This document shows positions 53,657 to 63,370 of a stretch of DNA of 64,000 nt, piece after piece (within the stretch, counting starts at the first letter, position 1; every line of letters begins with the position of its first letter). The notes under the pieces were generated by a model. The model saw only the letters and a program-made list of their open reading frames with translations. It was not told where the DNA came from and did not search any database. The stretch is taken from the NCBI RefSeq assembly GCF_014641075.1, contig NZ_BMHP01000001.1, positions 744,001 to 808,000 on the forward strand, read 5' to 3'. The stretch is from Paenibacillus nasutitermitis (GTDB lineage Bacteria > Bacillota > Bacilli > Paenibacillales > Paenibacillaceae). A program made the translations under genes and the position numbers.

Positions 53657-55414
53657 TTGAAGCCGCAACGGTTGCTGTTTAACTACATTCGGTCTAATTG
53701 GTACTTGTACGCGATTGCAGTCAGCTTCACGATGACTGGAAACGTCATTCAGTCGTTCTACCCCAAAGTAATCGGGGATTTTACAGACCAGCTTGAACTT
53801 GGAGATATTACCCGCACAGCCATTGTTGATTACAGCTTGCTCCTGCTCGCTGTCGGACTCAGCTTCGGCCTGCTGGCGGGAATGGGACAATATATGATAA
53901 TGCGGCTGGGACGCCGCTTTGAATTTTATACACGGAACCGCTTGTTTGTTCACTTTATGACGCTCAGCGAAAACTATTATTCCAAGCATGGGGTCGGGAA
54001 ATGGCTCAGCTACGTGATTAATGATGTGACGGCTGTCAGAGAATCGATCTCCGCGGGGATCAACCAGACAGCGAATGCCACGATGCTGATTATTTCGGCA
54101 GTTTTCATGATGCTGATCAACGATATCCCCTACTATCTGATTATTGCTTGTGTCCTGCCACTGCTGGTGATTCCGTGGATCGTAACCCGCTTCGGTCCGA
54201 TCATCCGGGGGCGCTCGATGAAGGTACAGGAGTCGCTGGGCAAAATGACGGAGTCGGCGGAGGAACAGTTCGGCGGGATCCGCGTCACGAAGAAATTTGC
54301 GGTTGAGCCGATCATGATCGACCGTTTCGGCCAAACCGTGGACAATATCCGCGATAACCAGCTTCATCTGGTGCGTGTGTCCTCATTGTTCCAGGCGCTT
54401 ATTCCTTTCCTGGGAGCGCTTTCGTTCATTGTAACCATCCTGTACGGCGGATATTTGACGATCCATAACACCATATCTCTGGGAAATTTCGTCGCGCTGA
54501 CCCTGTACATCCGGATGATGGTCAACCCGCTGCAGCAGATCGGCAATGTGATCAATACGATGCAAAGGTCAAGAGCTTCGCTGACGCGTATCAACGATCT
54601 GCTGTCGGTGGAATCGGAGATTCAGGATTCGCTTGAAGCGAAGCCTGCCGATCTTAGCCATGCGGGAGTGGCGATCCGCCATCTCTCTTACACGTATCCC
54701 GGGGCTTCCAAGGAAACGCTGCATGATATCGATTTGACGGTGGAGCCGGGCAAGACGCTCGGGATTATCGGCAAGACCGGAAGCGGCAAAACGACTCTGA
54801 TGAAGCTGCTGCTCCGCGTTTATGATTCCCCGGAAGGGACCATTCTTTTTGATGACAGGGACATTCACGAGCTGACGATTGAAAGCCTGCGCAGCCAGAT
54901 TGCCTACGTGCCGCAGGATGGATTCCTGTTCAGTACGACCATTCGCGACAATATTGCATTCTTCCGCCGCGAATCGGGTTTTGAGCATGTGGAGAAAGCA
55001 GCAAGGCAGGCGCAGATCTACGACAGCATTGCAGCTTTTCCCGAACAGTTCGAGACCAAGCTCGGTGAAAGAGGCATTACGCTCTCGGGCGGCCAGCGCC
55101 AGCGCACAAGCCTGGCCAGAGGCATAATCAAAAACGCGCCGCTGCTTATCATGGATGACAGCGTAAGTGCTGTCGATGCGGTGACCGAGACGAGCATCGT
55201 CAATTCGATCCGCAAGGAACGCAAAAGCAAAACGACGATTCTGATTGCCCACCGGATCAGCGCAATCAAGCATGCGGATGAAATCGTCGTGTTAAACGAA
55301 GGGCGGATTGTTCAGCGCGGTACGCATAAAGACCTGCTGAAGCAGCAGGGCTTGTATGCGGAGCTGTACACCATTCAAGAGGAGGGAAGCCGACATGTCG
55401 ACCATGTCCGTTAA
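53657..55414 (+). CDS. Heterodimeric ABC exporter subunit with degenerate ATP site (BmrC/YheI-like)
   Basis: 585 residues, the length of B. subtilis YheI/BmrC. Six membrane segments (1 to about 320), then an ATPase domain with Walker A GKTGSGKTT (about 372), signature LSGGQRQR, and Walker B LLIMDDSVSAVD (about 496). The catalytic Glu after Walker B is Asp, as in the non-catalytic half of BmrCD-type exporters. Exports lipophilic drugs or lipids, by family knowledge. Start TTG 53657 follows GGGGGTG. Its partner gene overlaps the stop by 20 bases. Confidence 0.88.
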   Translation: MKPQRLLFNYIRSNWYLYAIAVSFTMTGNVIQSFYPKVIGDFTDQLELGDITRTAIVDYSLLLLAVGLSFGLLAGMGQYMIMRLGRRFEFYTRNRLFVHFMTLSENYYSKHGVGKWLSYVINDVTAVRESISAGINQTANATMLIISAVFMMLINDIPYYLIIACVLPLLVIPWIVTRFGPIIRGRSMKVQESLGKMTESAEEQFGGIRVTKKFAVEPIMIDRFGQTVDNIRDNQLHLVRVSSLFQALIPFLGALSFIVTILYGGYLTIHNTISLGNFVALTLYIRMMVNPLQQIGNVINTMQRSRASLTRINDLLSVESEIQDSLEAKPADLSHAGVAIRHLSYTYPGASKETLHDIDLTVEPGKTLGIIGKTGSGKTTLMKLLLRVYDSPEGTILFDDRDIHELTIESLRSQIAYVPQDGFLFSTTIRDNIAFFRRESGFEHVEKAARQAQIYDSIAAFPEQFETKLGERGITLSGGQRQRTSLARGIIKNAPLLIMDDSVSAVDAVTETSIVNSIRKERKSKTTILIAHRISAIKHADEIVVLNEGRIVQRGTHKDLLKQQGLYAELYTIQEEGSRHVDHVR

Positions 55415-57218
55415 GCGCGAGAGGCAGAAAGCTGACCGGGATAAAGCTCCGGTCGATATGAAGGGGAAAACGGGCTTTCGGGTGTTGTATGGTTATGTGA
55501 AACCGCACCGGCTTGCTTTCTCCCTGATGATCGTGTGCACGCTGCTGGCAATCGCTGCCGATCTGTTCCAGCCGTATCTGATGAAAATCGCAATCGATGA
55601 CCATTTGATGGCAGGCAAAACCGACTACCGGACGCTGGTCATTATCGGCGGCATTTATTTTGCCCTCTCCATCGGCGGCCTACTGTTTACGTATTTGCAG
55701 AACAATTTGCTGCAATTTGCCGGCCAGAGCATCGTAGCCAGCATCCGCAAGGAGCTGTTCCAGCATATTTCCAAGCTGTCGATCCCATTCTTCGACCGTA
55801 CGCCTGCCGGAAGTCTGATTACGCATGTATCGAGCGATACGGAAACGCTGAATCAGTTTTTCACTCAGGTTGTGCTCAGTGTGATCCGCGACGGGTTGAC
55901 CTTGATTTTCATTCTGGTGCTGATGTGGCAGCTGGATGTCGAGCTTACGCTTTATTGTATGATTTTACTGCCGATCATCGCCCTGATTGCGATTTCCTTC
56001 CGTTCTTATATGAGAAAGACCTACCAGCTGTCCAGAGCCCAGCTGTCCCGGATGGTGGCTTTTGTAGCGGAAAATTTGGCTGGAATGGGCATCATCCAGG
56101 CTTTCCACCAGGAGAAGGAGCAAGGCAAGCAGTTTACGGGCAGGAATGAATCGTACCTGAAAGCGAATTTAAGAGAAATCCGCACCAATGTCCTGTTCAA
56201 CCGGTCCTTCGATATTCTGGGCAATATGTCGATTGCGTTTGTGACATGGCTCGGGGGCATGGCGGTCTTTGATCATAAAATCGAATTCGGCGTGCTGTAC
56301 GCGTTTATTACGTATATCCGCCAGTTTTTCCAACCGATCAATGCGATTACCCAGCAGTGGAATACGCTGCAATCGACATCGGTCGCCGTTAACCGGATCT
56401 GGACAATATTCTCCATCTCACCGGATGTGCAAGACAGCAAGAAACCGGTCGAAGTAGGTTTGCCGGATGTGAAAGGCGCCATCGACTTTAACCGTATCAC
56501 CTTTGGCTATAAAGAAGATACGCCCGTTATCCGCGACCTGGATCTGCATATCGCACCAGGCGAAATGATCGGTATCGTCGGTACGACGGGCGCAGGAAAA
56601 AGCACGCTGATCAGTCTGCTCTGCCGGTTCTACGATACGCAGAAGGGAAGCGTCACGATTGACGGAACCGATATCCGCGAGCTCCCGCAGGAGAAGCTTC
56701 ACCGGATCGTCGGCCTTGTCCAGCAGGAGCCGTATCTATATTCCGGAAGCATTGTGGACAATGTGCGGATGTTCGATGAATCGATTTCCAGGGAAGCGGT
56801 TATTGAGGCCTGCCGGTTCGTCGGCGCGGAGGAGTTGATCGCTCAGAAGAAAGACGGTTACGATACGCGCCTTTCCGAGCGGGGAAGCGGCTTATCCGCC
56901 GGCGAGCGTCAGCTGATCTCGTTCGCAAGGATCATCGTATTTAAGCCCAAGGTCCTCATTCTGGATGAAGCGACGGCGAACCTGGATTCGCAGACCGAGC
57001 AGCTGATCCAGTCGGCATTGGAGGCAGTGTCCGAGGGCCGTACGACGCTGGTCATCGCCCACCGGCTGTCCACCATCATGCAGGCGGACCGGATCCTGGT
57101 TATGCGCGAGGGACGGGTGGTGGAGGAAGGCACCCATGAACAGCTGCTCAGCCGCAAAGGATATTACGAGGAGCTTTACCTGCATTCGCAGGGAAGGCAG
57201 GTATCGGCAGCCAATTAA
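55395..57218 (+). CDS. Heterodimeric ABC exporter subunit with canonical Walker B (BmrD/YheH-like)
   Basis: 607 residues. Six membrane segments (about 25-330), then an ATPase domain with Walker A GTTGAGKST (about 395), a divergent signature LSAGERQL, and canonical Walker B VLILDEATANLD (about 519). With its partner it forms one consensus and one degenerate ATP site: this signature (LSAGE) faces the partner's MDD Walker B. ATG 55395 has GAGGAGGG eight bases upstream. No recognisable terminator follows except a hairpin at 57287. Confidence 0.88.
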   Translation: MSTMSVKRERQKADRDKAPVDMKGKTGFRVLYGYVKPHRLAFSLMIVCTLLAIAADLFQPYLMKIAIDDHLMAGKTDYRTLVIIGGIYFALSIGGLLFTYLQNNLLQFAGQSIVASIRKELFQHISKLSIPFFDRTPAGSLITHVSSDTETLNQFFTQVVLSVIRDGLTLIFILVLMWQLDVELTLYCMILLPIIALIAISFRSYMRKTYQLSRAQLSRMVAFVAENLAGMGIIQAFHQEKEQGKQFTGRNESYLKANLREIRTNVLFNRSFDILGNMSIAFVTWLGGMAVFDHKIEFGVLYAFITYIRQFFQPINAITQQWNTLQSTSVAVNRIWTIFSISPDVQDSKKPVEVGLPDVKGAIDFNRITFGYKEDTPVIRDLDLHIAPGEMIGIVGTTGAGKSTLISLLCRFYDTQKGSVTIDGTDIRELPQEKLHRIVGLVQQEPYLYSGSIVDNVRMFDESISREAVIEACRFVGAEELIAQKKDGYDTRLSERGSGLSAGERQLISFARIIVFKPKVLILDEATANLDSQTEQLIQSALEAVSEGRTTLVIAHRLSTIMQADRILVMREGRVVEEGTHEQLLSRKGYYEELYLHSQGRQVSAAN

Positions 57219-57286
57219 CGGCCTCCAGAAATTTTGTTTTGTTGTCAGTGAACAAGAAGAGGTGCTGCCGATGACCTATCCTTCAC

Positions 57287-57312
57287 AGAGAACCTTTATC
57301 CAACGGTTCTCT
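57287..57312. other. Perfect hairpin between the exporter and epimerase genes
   Basis: AGAGAACC / GGTTCTCT with a 10-base loop and no T-run. It may be an RNA element or operator. The 57219-57460 gap shows nothing else convincing. Confidence 0.4.
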
Positions 57313-57460
57313 GTTGCCCTAACCGATACCGATACATATGGGGCCGGAATTGGGCAGGAGAGAACAATACTGCCTTCTCCGCCGGCGCCCTTTGTGGTAA
57401 TCTTAGGGAGGCAAGAGCTTACCGATTCATTATTCATAATAAGGGAGCGATTAACCGAAT

Positions 57461-58453
57461 ATGAGCGAACCAACTGCATACAAAGGCAACTATCAAGGGG
57501 AAAAAGCCGTTTGGCTGAAGAACGGCAATTACGAGGCGGCGATTCTCCCGGAGATCGGCGCGAATCTGATCGCTTTCCGCGATAGCGCAAACGGTTATGC
57601 CTTTCTGCATGAACCCACGCAGGACGAGATGGAATCCTTCAAAGCCAGACCGTTTATTCATGGCATACCGGTCCTGTTTCCTCCCAACCGGTTCGAGGAC
57701 GGGAAGTTTCCGTGGAATGGAAAGACGTATACGTTCCCAGTGAATGAAGAGAAGACGGGCAATCATCTGCATGGCTTCGTCCATAGCGAGACCTGGGCTG
57801 TAGAGGATTTCGGGCAGAGCGCGCAAGAGAGCTTCGTAACCGTAGCGCTTAAGGTGGACGAGCAGCATGCCGTATACCGGTTTCTGCCTCATCTGTTCAC
57901 AATCAAGCTCAAGTATACGCTCAGCGCCGAAGGTCTCTCTCAGCATATCCTGATCCTCAATGACGGCGAGGATGTGATGCCTTGCCTGTTTGCTTTCCAT
58001 ACTTCGGTGAATGCCCCTTTCGCTCCTGGAAGCGAAGCGGCGGATTACCGGGTGAAGCTGACGATCGGCAACCGCTGGGAGCTCAATGAACGGATGCTGC
58101 CGACAGGCAAGTTCCAGCCGCTGACCGTGGATGAAGAGCAGCTGAAGGGCGAAGGCGTCTATCCGTTCTTCGCGGAGATGGACAATCATTATACGGCGGT
58201 GCCGCAGAACGGCCGCAACCGGATGGAGCTCACCGATACGAAGCTTGGCCGGACTTTGGTCTATGACGTGGGAACCTCCTACAAGCAGTGGATGATCTGG
58301 AACAACTTTGCCACTGAGGGTTTCTTCTGTCCGGAGCCGCAGGTCAGTCTGGTCAATGCGCCGCATGTCGAGCTTCCAGCAGATGAAATCGGTTTGTTTG
58401 GTTTGGCCTCGGGTGAAATCTGGGAAGAAACGGCGCGTTTGTATTTGAAATAG
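57461..58453 (+). CDS. Aldose 1-epimerase (GalM-like) family protein
   Basis: 330 residues of the galactose-mutarotase fold. It has the His-rich core HLHGFVHSETW, the later CLFAFHTSVNAPF strand, and a C-terminal FCPEPQVSLVNAP segment with the expected Glu. It interconverts sugar anomers or removes glucose-6-phosphate-like substrates in cytoplasmic sugar metabolism; the sequence is too divergent to name the sugar. ATG 57461 is preceded by AGGGAG at about 13 bases, which is far but the only candidate. Monocistronic between a hairpin and a terminator. Confidence 0.85.
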   Translation: MSEPTAYKGNYQGEKAVWLKNGNYEAAILPEIGANLIAFRDSANGYAFLHEPTQDEMESFKARPFIHGIPVLFPPNRFEDGKFPWNGKTYTFPVNEEKTGNHLHGFVHSETWAVEDFGQSAQESFVTVALKVDEQHAVYRFLPHLFTIKLKYTLSAEGLSQHILILNDGEDVMPCLFAFHTSVNAPFAPGSEAADYRVKLTIGNRWELNERMLPTGKFQPLTVDEEQLKGEGVYPFFAEMDNHYTAVPQNGRNRMELTDTKLGRTLVYDVGTSYKQWMIWNNFATEGFFCPEPQVSLVNAPHVELPADEIGLFGLASGEIWEETARLYLK

Positions 58454-58471
58454 AGGAAATGGAATCAGGAG

Positions 58472-58541
58472 AATCCGCTTATCCAAGGGAGCAGACGGCA
58501 TCAGCAGCCGTTAGCCGCGCCTTGCGATAAGCGGATTTTTT
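58472..58541 (+). terminator. Terminator after the aldose epimerase gene
   Basis: AATCCGCTTAT (58472-58482) pairs perfectly with ATAAGCGGATT (58527-58537), enclosing further pairing, then TTTT. Confidence 0.8.
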
Positions 58542-58662
58542 GCATGCGCATCTTCCGGTGCATTGAAGCTGGCCGACAATACAGTTGCAGGCTTGACCAT
58601 ACGGGTTGCCCGATGATATGATTCTAAAAATATATCTAAAACCAGACAAGGAGTGGAGAAGA

Positions 58663-60162
58663 GTGGCTCATTATTATTTAGAACCATCCCGGACTTTCAG
58701 CGAATTTCTATTAATCCCCAGTTTAACCACGAAGGACTGCACGCCGGCCAATGTGGAACTCAAAACGCCGATCACCAAATTTAAAAAAGGCGAACAGCCG
58801 GATATTTCCTTGAACATCCCGTTCACCTCTGCGGTTATGCAATCCGTATCCGACAATAATATGGCGATTGCCTTGGCCCGCTGCGGCGGCATTTCGTTTA
58901 TTTACGGCTCCCAATCCGCTGAGGATCAGGCTGCGATGGTGCGGAAGGTGAAGGAGTACAAAGCCGGGTTCGTCGTGAGCCGGTCCAATTTGACCCCGGA
59001 AGCGACCCTTCAGGATGTACTGGATCTAAAAGAACGGAACGGCCATTCTACGGTCGCCATTACCGATGACGGCACACCAAACGGAAAACTGCTCGGTATC
59101 GTCACCAGCAGGGATTACCGGATGAGCCGCGATCCCCTCGACAAACGCATTAAAGACTTTATGACCCCCTTCTCCTCGCTTATATACGGCGATTCCAAAA
59201 TCACCCTATCCGAAGCCAATGATTTGATTTGGCAGCATAAGCTGAATTGTCTGCCGATTGTGGACGAAGAGCAGAAGCTGCATTATCTGGTATTCCGCAA
59301 GGATTATGACGCGCATAAAGGCAATCCGCTAGCGCTTCTGGATGCCAACAAAAGCTATATTGTCGGGGCAGGAATTAACTCCAGGGATTATGAGGAAAGA
59401 GTGCCGGCGCTGGTTGAAGCGGGAGTCGATGTGCTGGTCATCGACGCTTCGGACGGGTACAGCGAATGGCAGCAGGAGACCTTGAAATACGTCAAATCCA
59501 ACTTCAACGTCAAGATCGGCGCAGGCAATGTCGTGGACCGCGAAGGGTTCCTGTATCTTGTAGAATCGGGTGCGGACTTCGTCAAGGTCGGGATCGGCGG
59601 CGGGTCCATCTGTATTACGCGGGAACAAATAGGGATCGGCAGAGGACAAGCTTCGGCGCTGATCGAGGTTGCCAAAGCCAGGGAAGAATATTACGAACAG
59701 ACAGGAATCTATGTCCCCATCTGTTCGGATGGCGGCATCGTGCACGATTATCACATCACGCTGGCTCTGGCTATGGGCGCGGATTTCGTCATGATGGGCA
59801 GATATTTTGCTCGCTTTGATGAGAGTCCGACCAAGAAGCTGAAGGTCGGCAATAACTTTGTCAAAGAGTTCTGGGGGGAAGGCTCGAACCGGGCGCGGAA
59901 TTGGCAGCGTTACGATACCGGGGGCAAACAGAGTCTTGTCTTCGAGGAAGGCGTGGACTCCTATGTGCCTTATGCGGGCAGTCTGCAGGAGAATCTGGAT
60001 AAAACGATCAGCAAAATCAAATCGACCATGTCCCACTGCGGGACAAAATCGATTGAAGATTTACAGAACAATGCCAGAATTACAATTGTTTCCGCAACCA
60101 GTCTCGTAGAGGGCGGCGCGCATGACGTTATTATGAAGGAAAGCACCTTGTCCGGGGAATAA
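58663..60162 (+). CDS. guaB: IMP dehydrogenase
   Basis: 499 residues. A (beta/alpha)8 barrel interrupted by a CBS pair (about 100-215; [20 protein letters not shown]). The catalytic Cys317 is in [13 protein letters not shown], the phosphate loops are CSDGGIVHD and [12 protein letters not shown], and a mobile flap lies near RYDTGGKQ. It oxidises IMP to XMP, the committing step of GMP synthesis. The sequence follows the slightly longer variant seen in some Bacillota rather than the 488-residue B. subtilis form, so a second guaB may exist elsewhere in the genome. GTG 58663 has AAGGAG nine bases upstream. Confidence 0.92.
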   Translation: MAHYYLEPSRTFSEFLLIPSLTTKDCTPANVELKTPITKFKKGEQPDISLNIPFTSAVMQSVSDNNMAIALARCGGISFIYGSQSAEDQAAMVRKVKEYKAGFVVSRSNLTPEATLQDVLDLKERNGHSTVAITDDGTPNGKLLGIVTSRDYRMSRDPLDKRIKDFMTPFSSLIYGDSKITLSEANDLIWQHKLNCLPIVDEEQKLHYLVFRKDYDAHKGNPLALLDANKSYIVGAGINSRDYEERVPALVEAGVDVLVIDASDGYSEWQQETLKYVKSNFNVKIGAGNVVDREGFLYLVESGADFVKVGIGGGSICITREQIGIGRGQASALIEVAKAREEYYEQTGIYVPICSDGGIVHDYHITLALAMGADFVMMGRYFARFDESPTKKLKVGNNFVKEFWGEGSNRARNWQRYDTGGKQSLVFEEGVDSYVPYAGSLQENLDKTISKIKSTMSHCGTKSIEDLQNNARITIVSATSLVEGGAHDVIMKESTLSGE

Positions 60163-60182
60163 GGGGCAAAAGAAACGAATAG

Positions 60183-60222
60183 AAGCTGCCGGCATTCATA
60201 TAGGAATGCCGGCAGCTTTTTG
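60183..60222. terminator. Terminator after guaB
   Basis: Perfect 15-bp stem AAGCTGCCGGCATTC / GAATGCCGGCAGCTT with a 6-base loop and a T-tail, between convergent genes. Confidence 0.9.
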
Positions 60223-60272
60223 CTGTTCAATCCGATGACAGCCGCCGCGTGTTGGAGCATGGATGGTGTACT

Positions 60273-61133
60273 TTAGCGTGCAGCTAAGTTTCTTCTTCGG
60301 ATATCGGACGGCGTGCTGTCCTTGATCTTCTTGAACACCCGGCCAAAATAGGTCATGTTGGAAAACCCGACCTTATCGGCAATTTCAGTCACGGAAGCGT
60401 CAGTGTCTAGCAGAAGCCGCTCAGCTTCCTGGACCCGCAGCAGATGGAGATATTCGATGAGCGTCTTGCCCGTCACCTGCTTGAACACCTTGCAGAAGTA
60501 GTTCGGGCTGAGGTTGACCATCCGGGCAGCCTCATCAACACTGATCGGTTCATTGTACCGCTCGCGAAGTGTCTGGAGCAGGCCCGAGAAGTCCGGGGCA
60601 TTCGCGAGGCGAGGTGCTTTCAGTCCTTCAAATTGCTGCGCATAGCGAAAATATTGCCCGAAAATCCGCAGCAGTTCGGCTTTTACCAGGAGCTCATAAC
60701 CTGGCTGCTTACCCTTGAACTCGTCAACCAGCCTGGCGAAGGATTCGTTCATGCTCTGCATGAGCGGATCGGTCCTGCGGATCATTCCCGGCCATTTCAG
60801 GTGCTGGTTCAGATATGGCAGAAAATAATGATGCTCGGTAATATCCAGTCCGCTGCCCCGGACCAAAGCTTCGTTGAACACAATGCAGATCATCTCGGTT
60901 CCGGGTTCCAGATCAACCGCGCTGTGGAGCTGCCTGGAATTGACAAAAGCCAGCTCTCCCTGCTGCAGCGTTTCGAAATCGGCATCGATCTGAATGCGGG
61001 CTCTGCCTTCCTTGACGAAAATCCACTCGATATGGTCATGCCAATGCAAGCCGATCCGACTGACAAAAAAAACATTGATCGGAAAGGTCTGATCGGGAAT
61101 CCAGGTATGCTCTTTATGGGGACTGACCGTCAT
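60273..61133 (-). CDS. AraC-family regulator of the isomerase/dehydrogenase pair
   Basis: 286 residues. The cupin sensor (GLHWHDHIEWIFVKEGRARI, LAFVNSRQLHSAV) precedes the AraC helix-turn-helix pair (AARMVNLSPNYFCKVFKQVT, VTEIADKVGFSNMTYFGRVF). ATG 61133 follows AAGGAG. Divergent from the sugar isomerase gene with 208 bases between starts; two perfect inverted repeats in that gap are candidate binding sites. Confidence 0.85.
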   Translation of the reverse strand: MTVSPHKEHTWIPDQTFPINVFFVSRIGLHWHDHIEWIFVKEGRARIQIDADFETLQQGELAFVNSRQLHSAVDLEPGTEMICIVFNEALVRGSGLDITEHHYFLPYLNQHLKWPGMIRRTDPLMQSMNESFARLVDEFKGKQPGYELLVKAELLRIFGQYFRYAQQFEGLKAPRLANAPDFSGLLQTLRERYNEPISVDEAARMVNLSPNYFCKVFKQVTGKTLIEYLHLLRVQEAERLLLDTDASVTEIADKVGFSNMTYFGRVFKKIKDSTPSDIRRRNLAAR

Positions 61134-61250
61134 TTGCGGATGTCTCCTTCATATGAAAGTGCGAATAAACAAGAACCATACAATTTTCTTATTATAATCG
61201 GTATTTTCGAAGCTGTCGACGTTGAAAGGGGTTAAAGATCATAAGATTGT

Positions 61251-61275
61251 ATGAATGAAACACAATTTCATTCAT
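61251..61275. promoter_or_regulatory. Perfect 10-bp inverted repeat upstream of the sugar isomerase gene
   Basis: ATGAATGAAA / TTTCATTCAT separated by 5 bases. It is a candidate operator for the divergent AraC protein, or an RNA hairpin in the leader. Confidence 0.55.
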
Positions 61276-61287
61276 AGCCTGATCGCT

Positions 61288-61313
61288 ATCTGTCCGGTAA
61301 GATAAGGACAGAT
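61288..61313. promoter_or_regulatory. Perfect 8-bp inverted repeat upstream of the sugar isomerase gene
   Basis: ATCTGTCC / GGACAGAT separated by 10 bases, 28 bases before the start codon. It could fold in the mRNA just upstream of the ribosome site. Confidence 0.5.
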
Positions 61314-61341
61314 CACGGGTGTGAAACCTTAGGAGGGCATA

Positions 61342-62223
61342 ATGAAACAAATTCGGATCGGTACACTTGTCGGCGGTGGAGATGCGGTGCGCGTTCTTCC
61401 GCAAATTATTCCCCATTGCTTTGAATCCTTCTCGCTCACCTTCTGGCAGACAACGCAGGGCGTGGATTTGAAGGAGCTTTCCAAGCGGATAAAAGAACTG
61501 ACGGCAGAGCATGATATTGTTATCTCAAGTCTGGGTATATTTGGAAATGTCCTCACAGGAGCGGGAGATAATCAGGATACATTAGCGAGCTGGGAACGGC
61601 TCATCGACCATGCCGGGGACTTCGGCACGGATCTGGTCGCCGGCTTTACCGGGCGGATGCCGGGCTCCATCGATGAATCGCTGCCGCGCTTCGGCGAGGT
61701 GTTCGGCGAGCTTGCGCGCCGTGCGGAAGCCAAAGGCGTGAAGCTGGCATTCGAGAACTGCGATATGGGCGGTACCTGGCAAAGCGGGGACTGGAATATT
61801 GCGCATAATCCAACGGCCTGGGAAATGATGTTTAATGCCGTTCCGGCAGCCAATATCGGCCTGCAATGGGAGCCATGCCACCAAATGGTCAGCCTGATCG
61901 ATCCCATTCCGCAGCTTCGCAAGTGGGTGGACAAGATTTTTAACGTTCATGGCAAGGATGCGACGATTGCCTGGGATATTGTGCGTGAATACGGCATCCA
62001 TGGACCGAAGGAATTTGTCTGGCACCGGACACCGGGCTTCGGCGATACCAACTGGACGGACATTATCACGATTTTACGTCAAGCCGGCTATGAAGGAAGT
62101 ATCGATATCGAAGGCTGGCATGACCCGGTCTACCGCGATGAGCTGGAGATGACGGGCCAGGTGCACGGGCTCAACTACCTGAAAAGATGCCGGGGCGGCG
62201 ATTTTGTTCCTAATCCGGTTTAA
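61342..62223 (+). CDS. Sugar phosphate isomerase/epimerase, xylose-isomerase-like TIM barrel
   Basis: 293 residues of the AP-endonuclease-2/xylose-isomerase-like barrel. Metal-binding and substrate segments are KLAFENCDMGG, GLQWEPCHQM, FNVHGKDATI and GSIDIEGWHDP. Such proteins isomerise or epimerise keto sugars or inositol derivatives. ATG 61342 follows TAGGAGGG. It is followed after 54 bases by a Gfo/Idh dehydrogenase, a frequent pairing in inositol- and keto-glycoside-type pathways, so the two probably act on one substrate. Confidence 0.88.
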   Translation: MKQIRIGTLVGGGDAVRVLPQIIPHCFESFSLTFWQTTQGVDLKELSKRIKELTAEHDIVISSLGIFGNVLTGAGDNQDTLASWERLIDHAGDFGTDLVAGFTGRMPGSIDESLPRFGEVFGELARRAEAKGVKLAFENCDMGGTWQSGDWNIAHNPTAWEMMFNAVPAANIGLQWEPCHQMVSLIDPIPQLRKWVDKIFNVHGKDATIAWDIVREYGIHGPKEFVWHRTPGFGDTNWTDIITILRQAGYEGSIDIEGWHDPVYRDELEMTGQVHGLNYLKRCRGGDFVPNPV

Positions 62224-62277
62224 TTTTGAATAGCAGACGGGCTTGAATGAGACTATTAGAGTGAGAGGGTGTTTGGA

Positions 62278-63294
62278 TTGTCACAGCATAAAATAGTCGT
62301 AGCAGGCTGCGGCGGTATGTCCAATACGTGGCTGGATTACGTAGGTCAGCGGGAGAATGCTGAAATTGTCGGCCTTGTCGATATCTTTGAAGACAGCGCG
62401 AAGAAAATGGCGGAGAAACGCGGGCTCGATGTACCGACGTTTACCGAGTTGTCCCAGGCCTTGGCGGCAACGGATGCCAATCTTGTGTTCGATGTGACCA
62501 TTCCGGCCAGCCATAAACAGATCGTCACCACTGCGATGGAAGCGGGCTGTAATGTGTTTGGCGAGAAGCCGATGGCGGAATCCTATGCGGATGCCGAAGA
62601 AATCGTCCGCACCAGCACGCAGACGGGCAAACGTTATGCGGTGATGCAGAACCGCCGCTATCTGAAGCAGATTCGTTCGTTCCGAGATCTGGTCGGTTCC
62701 GGCGCTATCGGACAAATCGGCTCAATCCATGCGGATTTCTTTCTGGGACCGCATTTCGGAGGCTTCCGGGATGCCATGGACAGTCCACTCATTATTGATA
62801 TGGCGATCCATACCTTCGACCAGGCACGTTTCATCATTGGCGCTGATCCGGTATCGGTGTACTGCCATGAATACAATCCCCCGGGATCCTGGTACAAAGG
62901 AAACGCGTCGGCTATCTGTATTTTCGAGATGAGCGACGGTTCCGTATTCAGCTACCGCGGCTCGTGGTGTGCGGAGGGACTGAGCACGTCGTGGGAGGCT
63001 GATTGGCGGGTGACCGGCAGTAAAGGATCGGCCAAATGGGATGGCGCAAGTCTGCCGATCGCCGAGGCTGTTGATACCAGCAAAGGACCGGAATTCATTC
63101 TGCCGATGCAGCAAATCGACGCCGCTGATACGTGGGAAGGACGCGAAGGACACTGGGGCTGTCTCGACGAAATGTTCCATGCCCTGGAGCAGGGCCGCCC
63201 TGCGGAGACGGACTGTCTGGATAACATCAAGAGCGTCGCAATGGTATTCGGGGCTGTTGAGAGTGCACGGACAGGGAAGAAGGTACAGCTGTAA
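62278..63294 (+). CDS. Gfo/Idh/MocA-family NAD(P)-dependent dehydrogenase (copy 2)
   Basis: 338 residues. Rossmann start KIVVAGCGGMSNTWLDYV, catalytic Lys in FGEKPMAES, and a substrate domain with MDSPLIIDMAIHTFDQARF. It resembles copy 1 only at family level. TTG 62278 (SQHKIVV) has GAGGG eight bases upstream; GTG 62269 would overlap that box. It forms an operon with the preceding isomerase under the divergent AraC regulator, ending in a hairpin terminator. Confidence 0.9.
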   Translation: MSQHKIVVAGCGGMSNTWLDYVGQRENAEIVGLVDIFEDSAKKMAEKRGLDVPTFTELSQALAATDANLVFDVTIPASHKQIVTTAMEAGCNVFGEKPMAESYADAEEIVRTSTQTGKRYAVMQNRRYLKQIRSFRDLVGSGAIGQIGSIHADFFLGPHFGGFRDAMDSPLIIDMAIHTFDQARFIIGADPVSVYCHEYNPPGSWYKGNASAICIFEMSDGSVFSYRGSWCAEGLSTSWEADWRVTGSKGSAKWDGASLPIAEAVDTSKGPEFILPMQQIDAADTWEGREGHWGCLDEMFHALEQGRPAETDCLDNIKSVAMVFGAVESARTGKKVQL

Positions 63295-63308
63295 GTCAAC
63301 ATATTCTG

Positions 63309-63350
63309 AAGCCATGCGAGCGAAATCGGCGCATGGCTTTCATTATTATA
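63309..63350 (+). terminator. Terminator after the isomerase/dehydrogenase operon
   Basis: AAGCCATGCG (63309-63318) pairs perfectly with CGCATGGCTT (63330-63339), then TCATTATTAT. Confidence 0.75.
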
Positions 63351-63370
63351 GGTATGATTCATATTGAAAG

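Noticed and set aside
57271..57585. A possible small gene starting at ATG 57271 with GAAGAGG upstream
   Set aside because: It runs 125 bases into the well-supported epimerase gene in another frame, its composition is not protein-like past the hairpin, and it matches no family I know.
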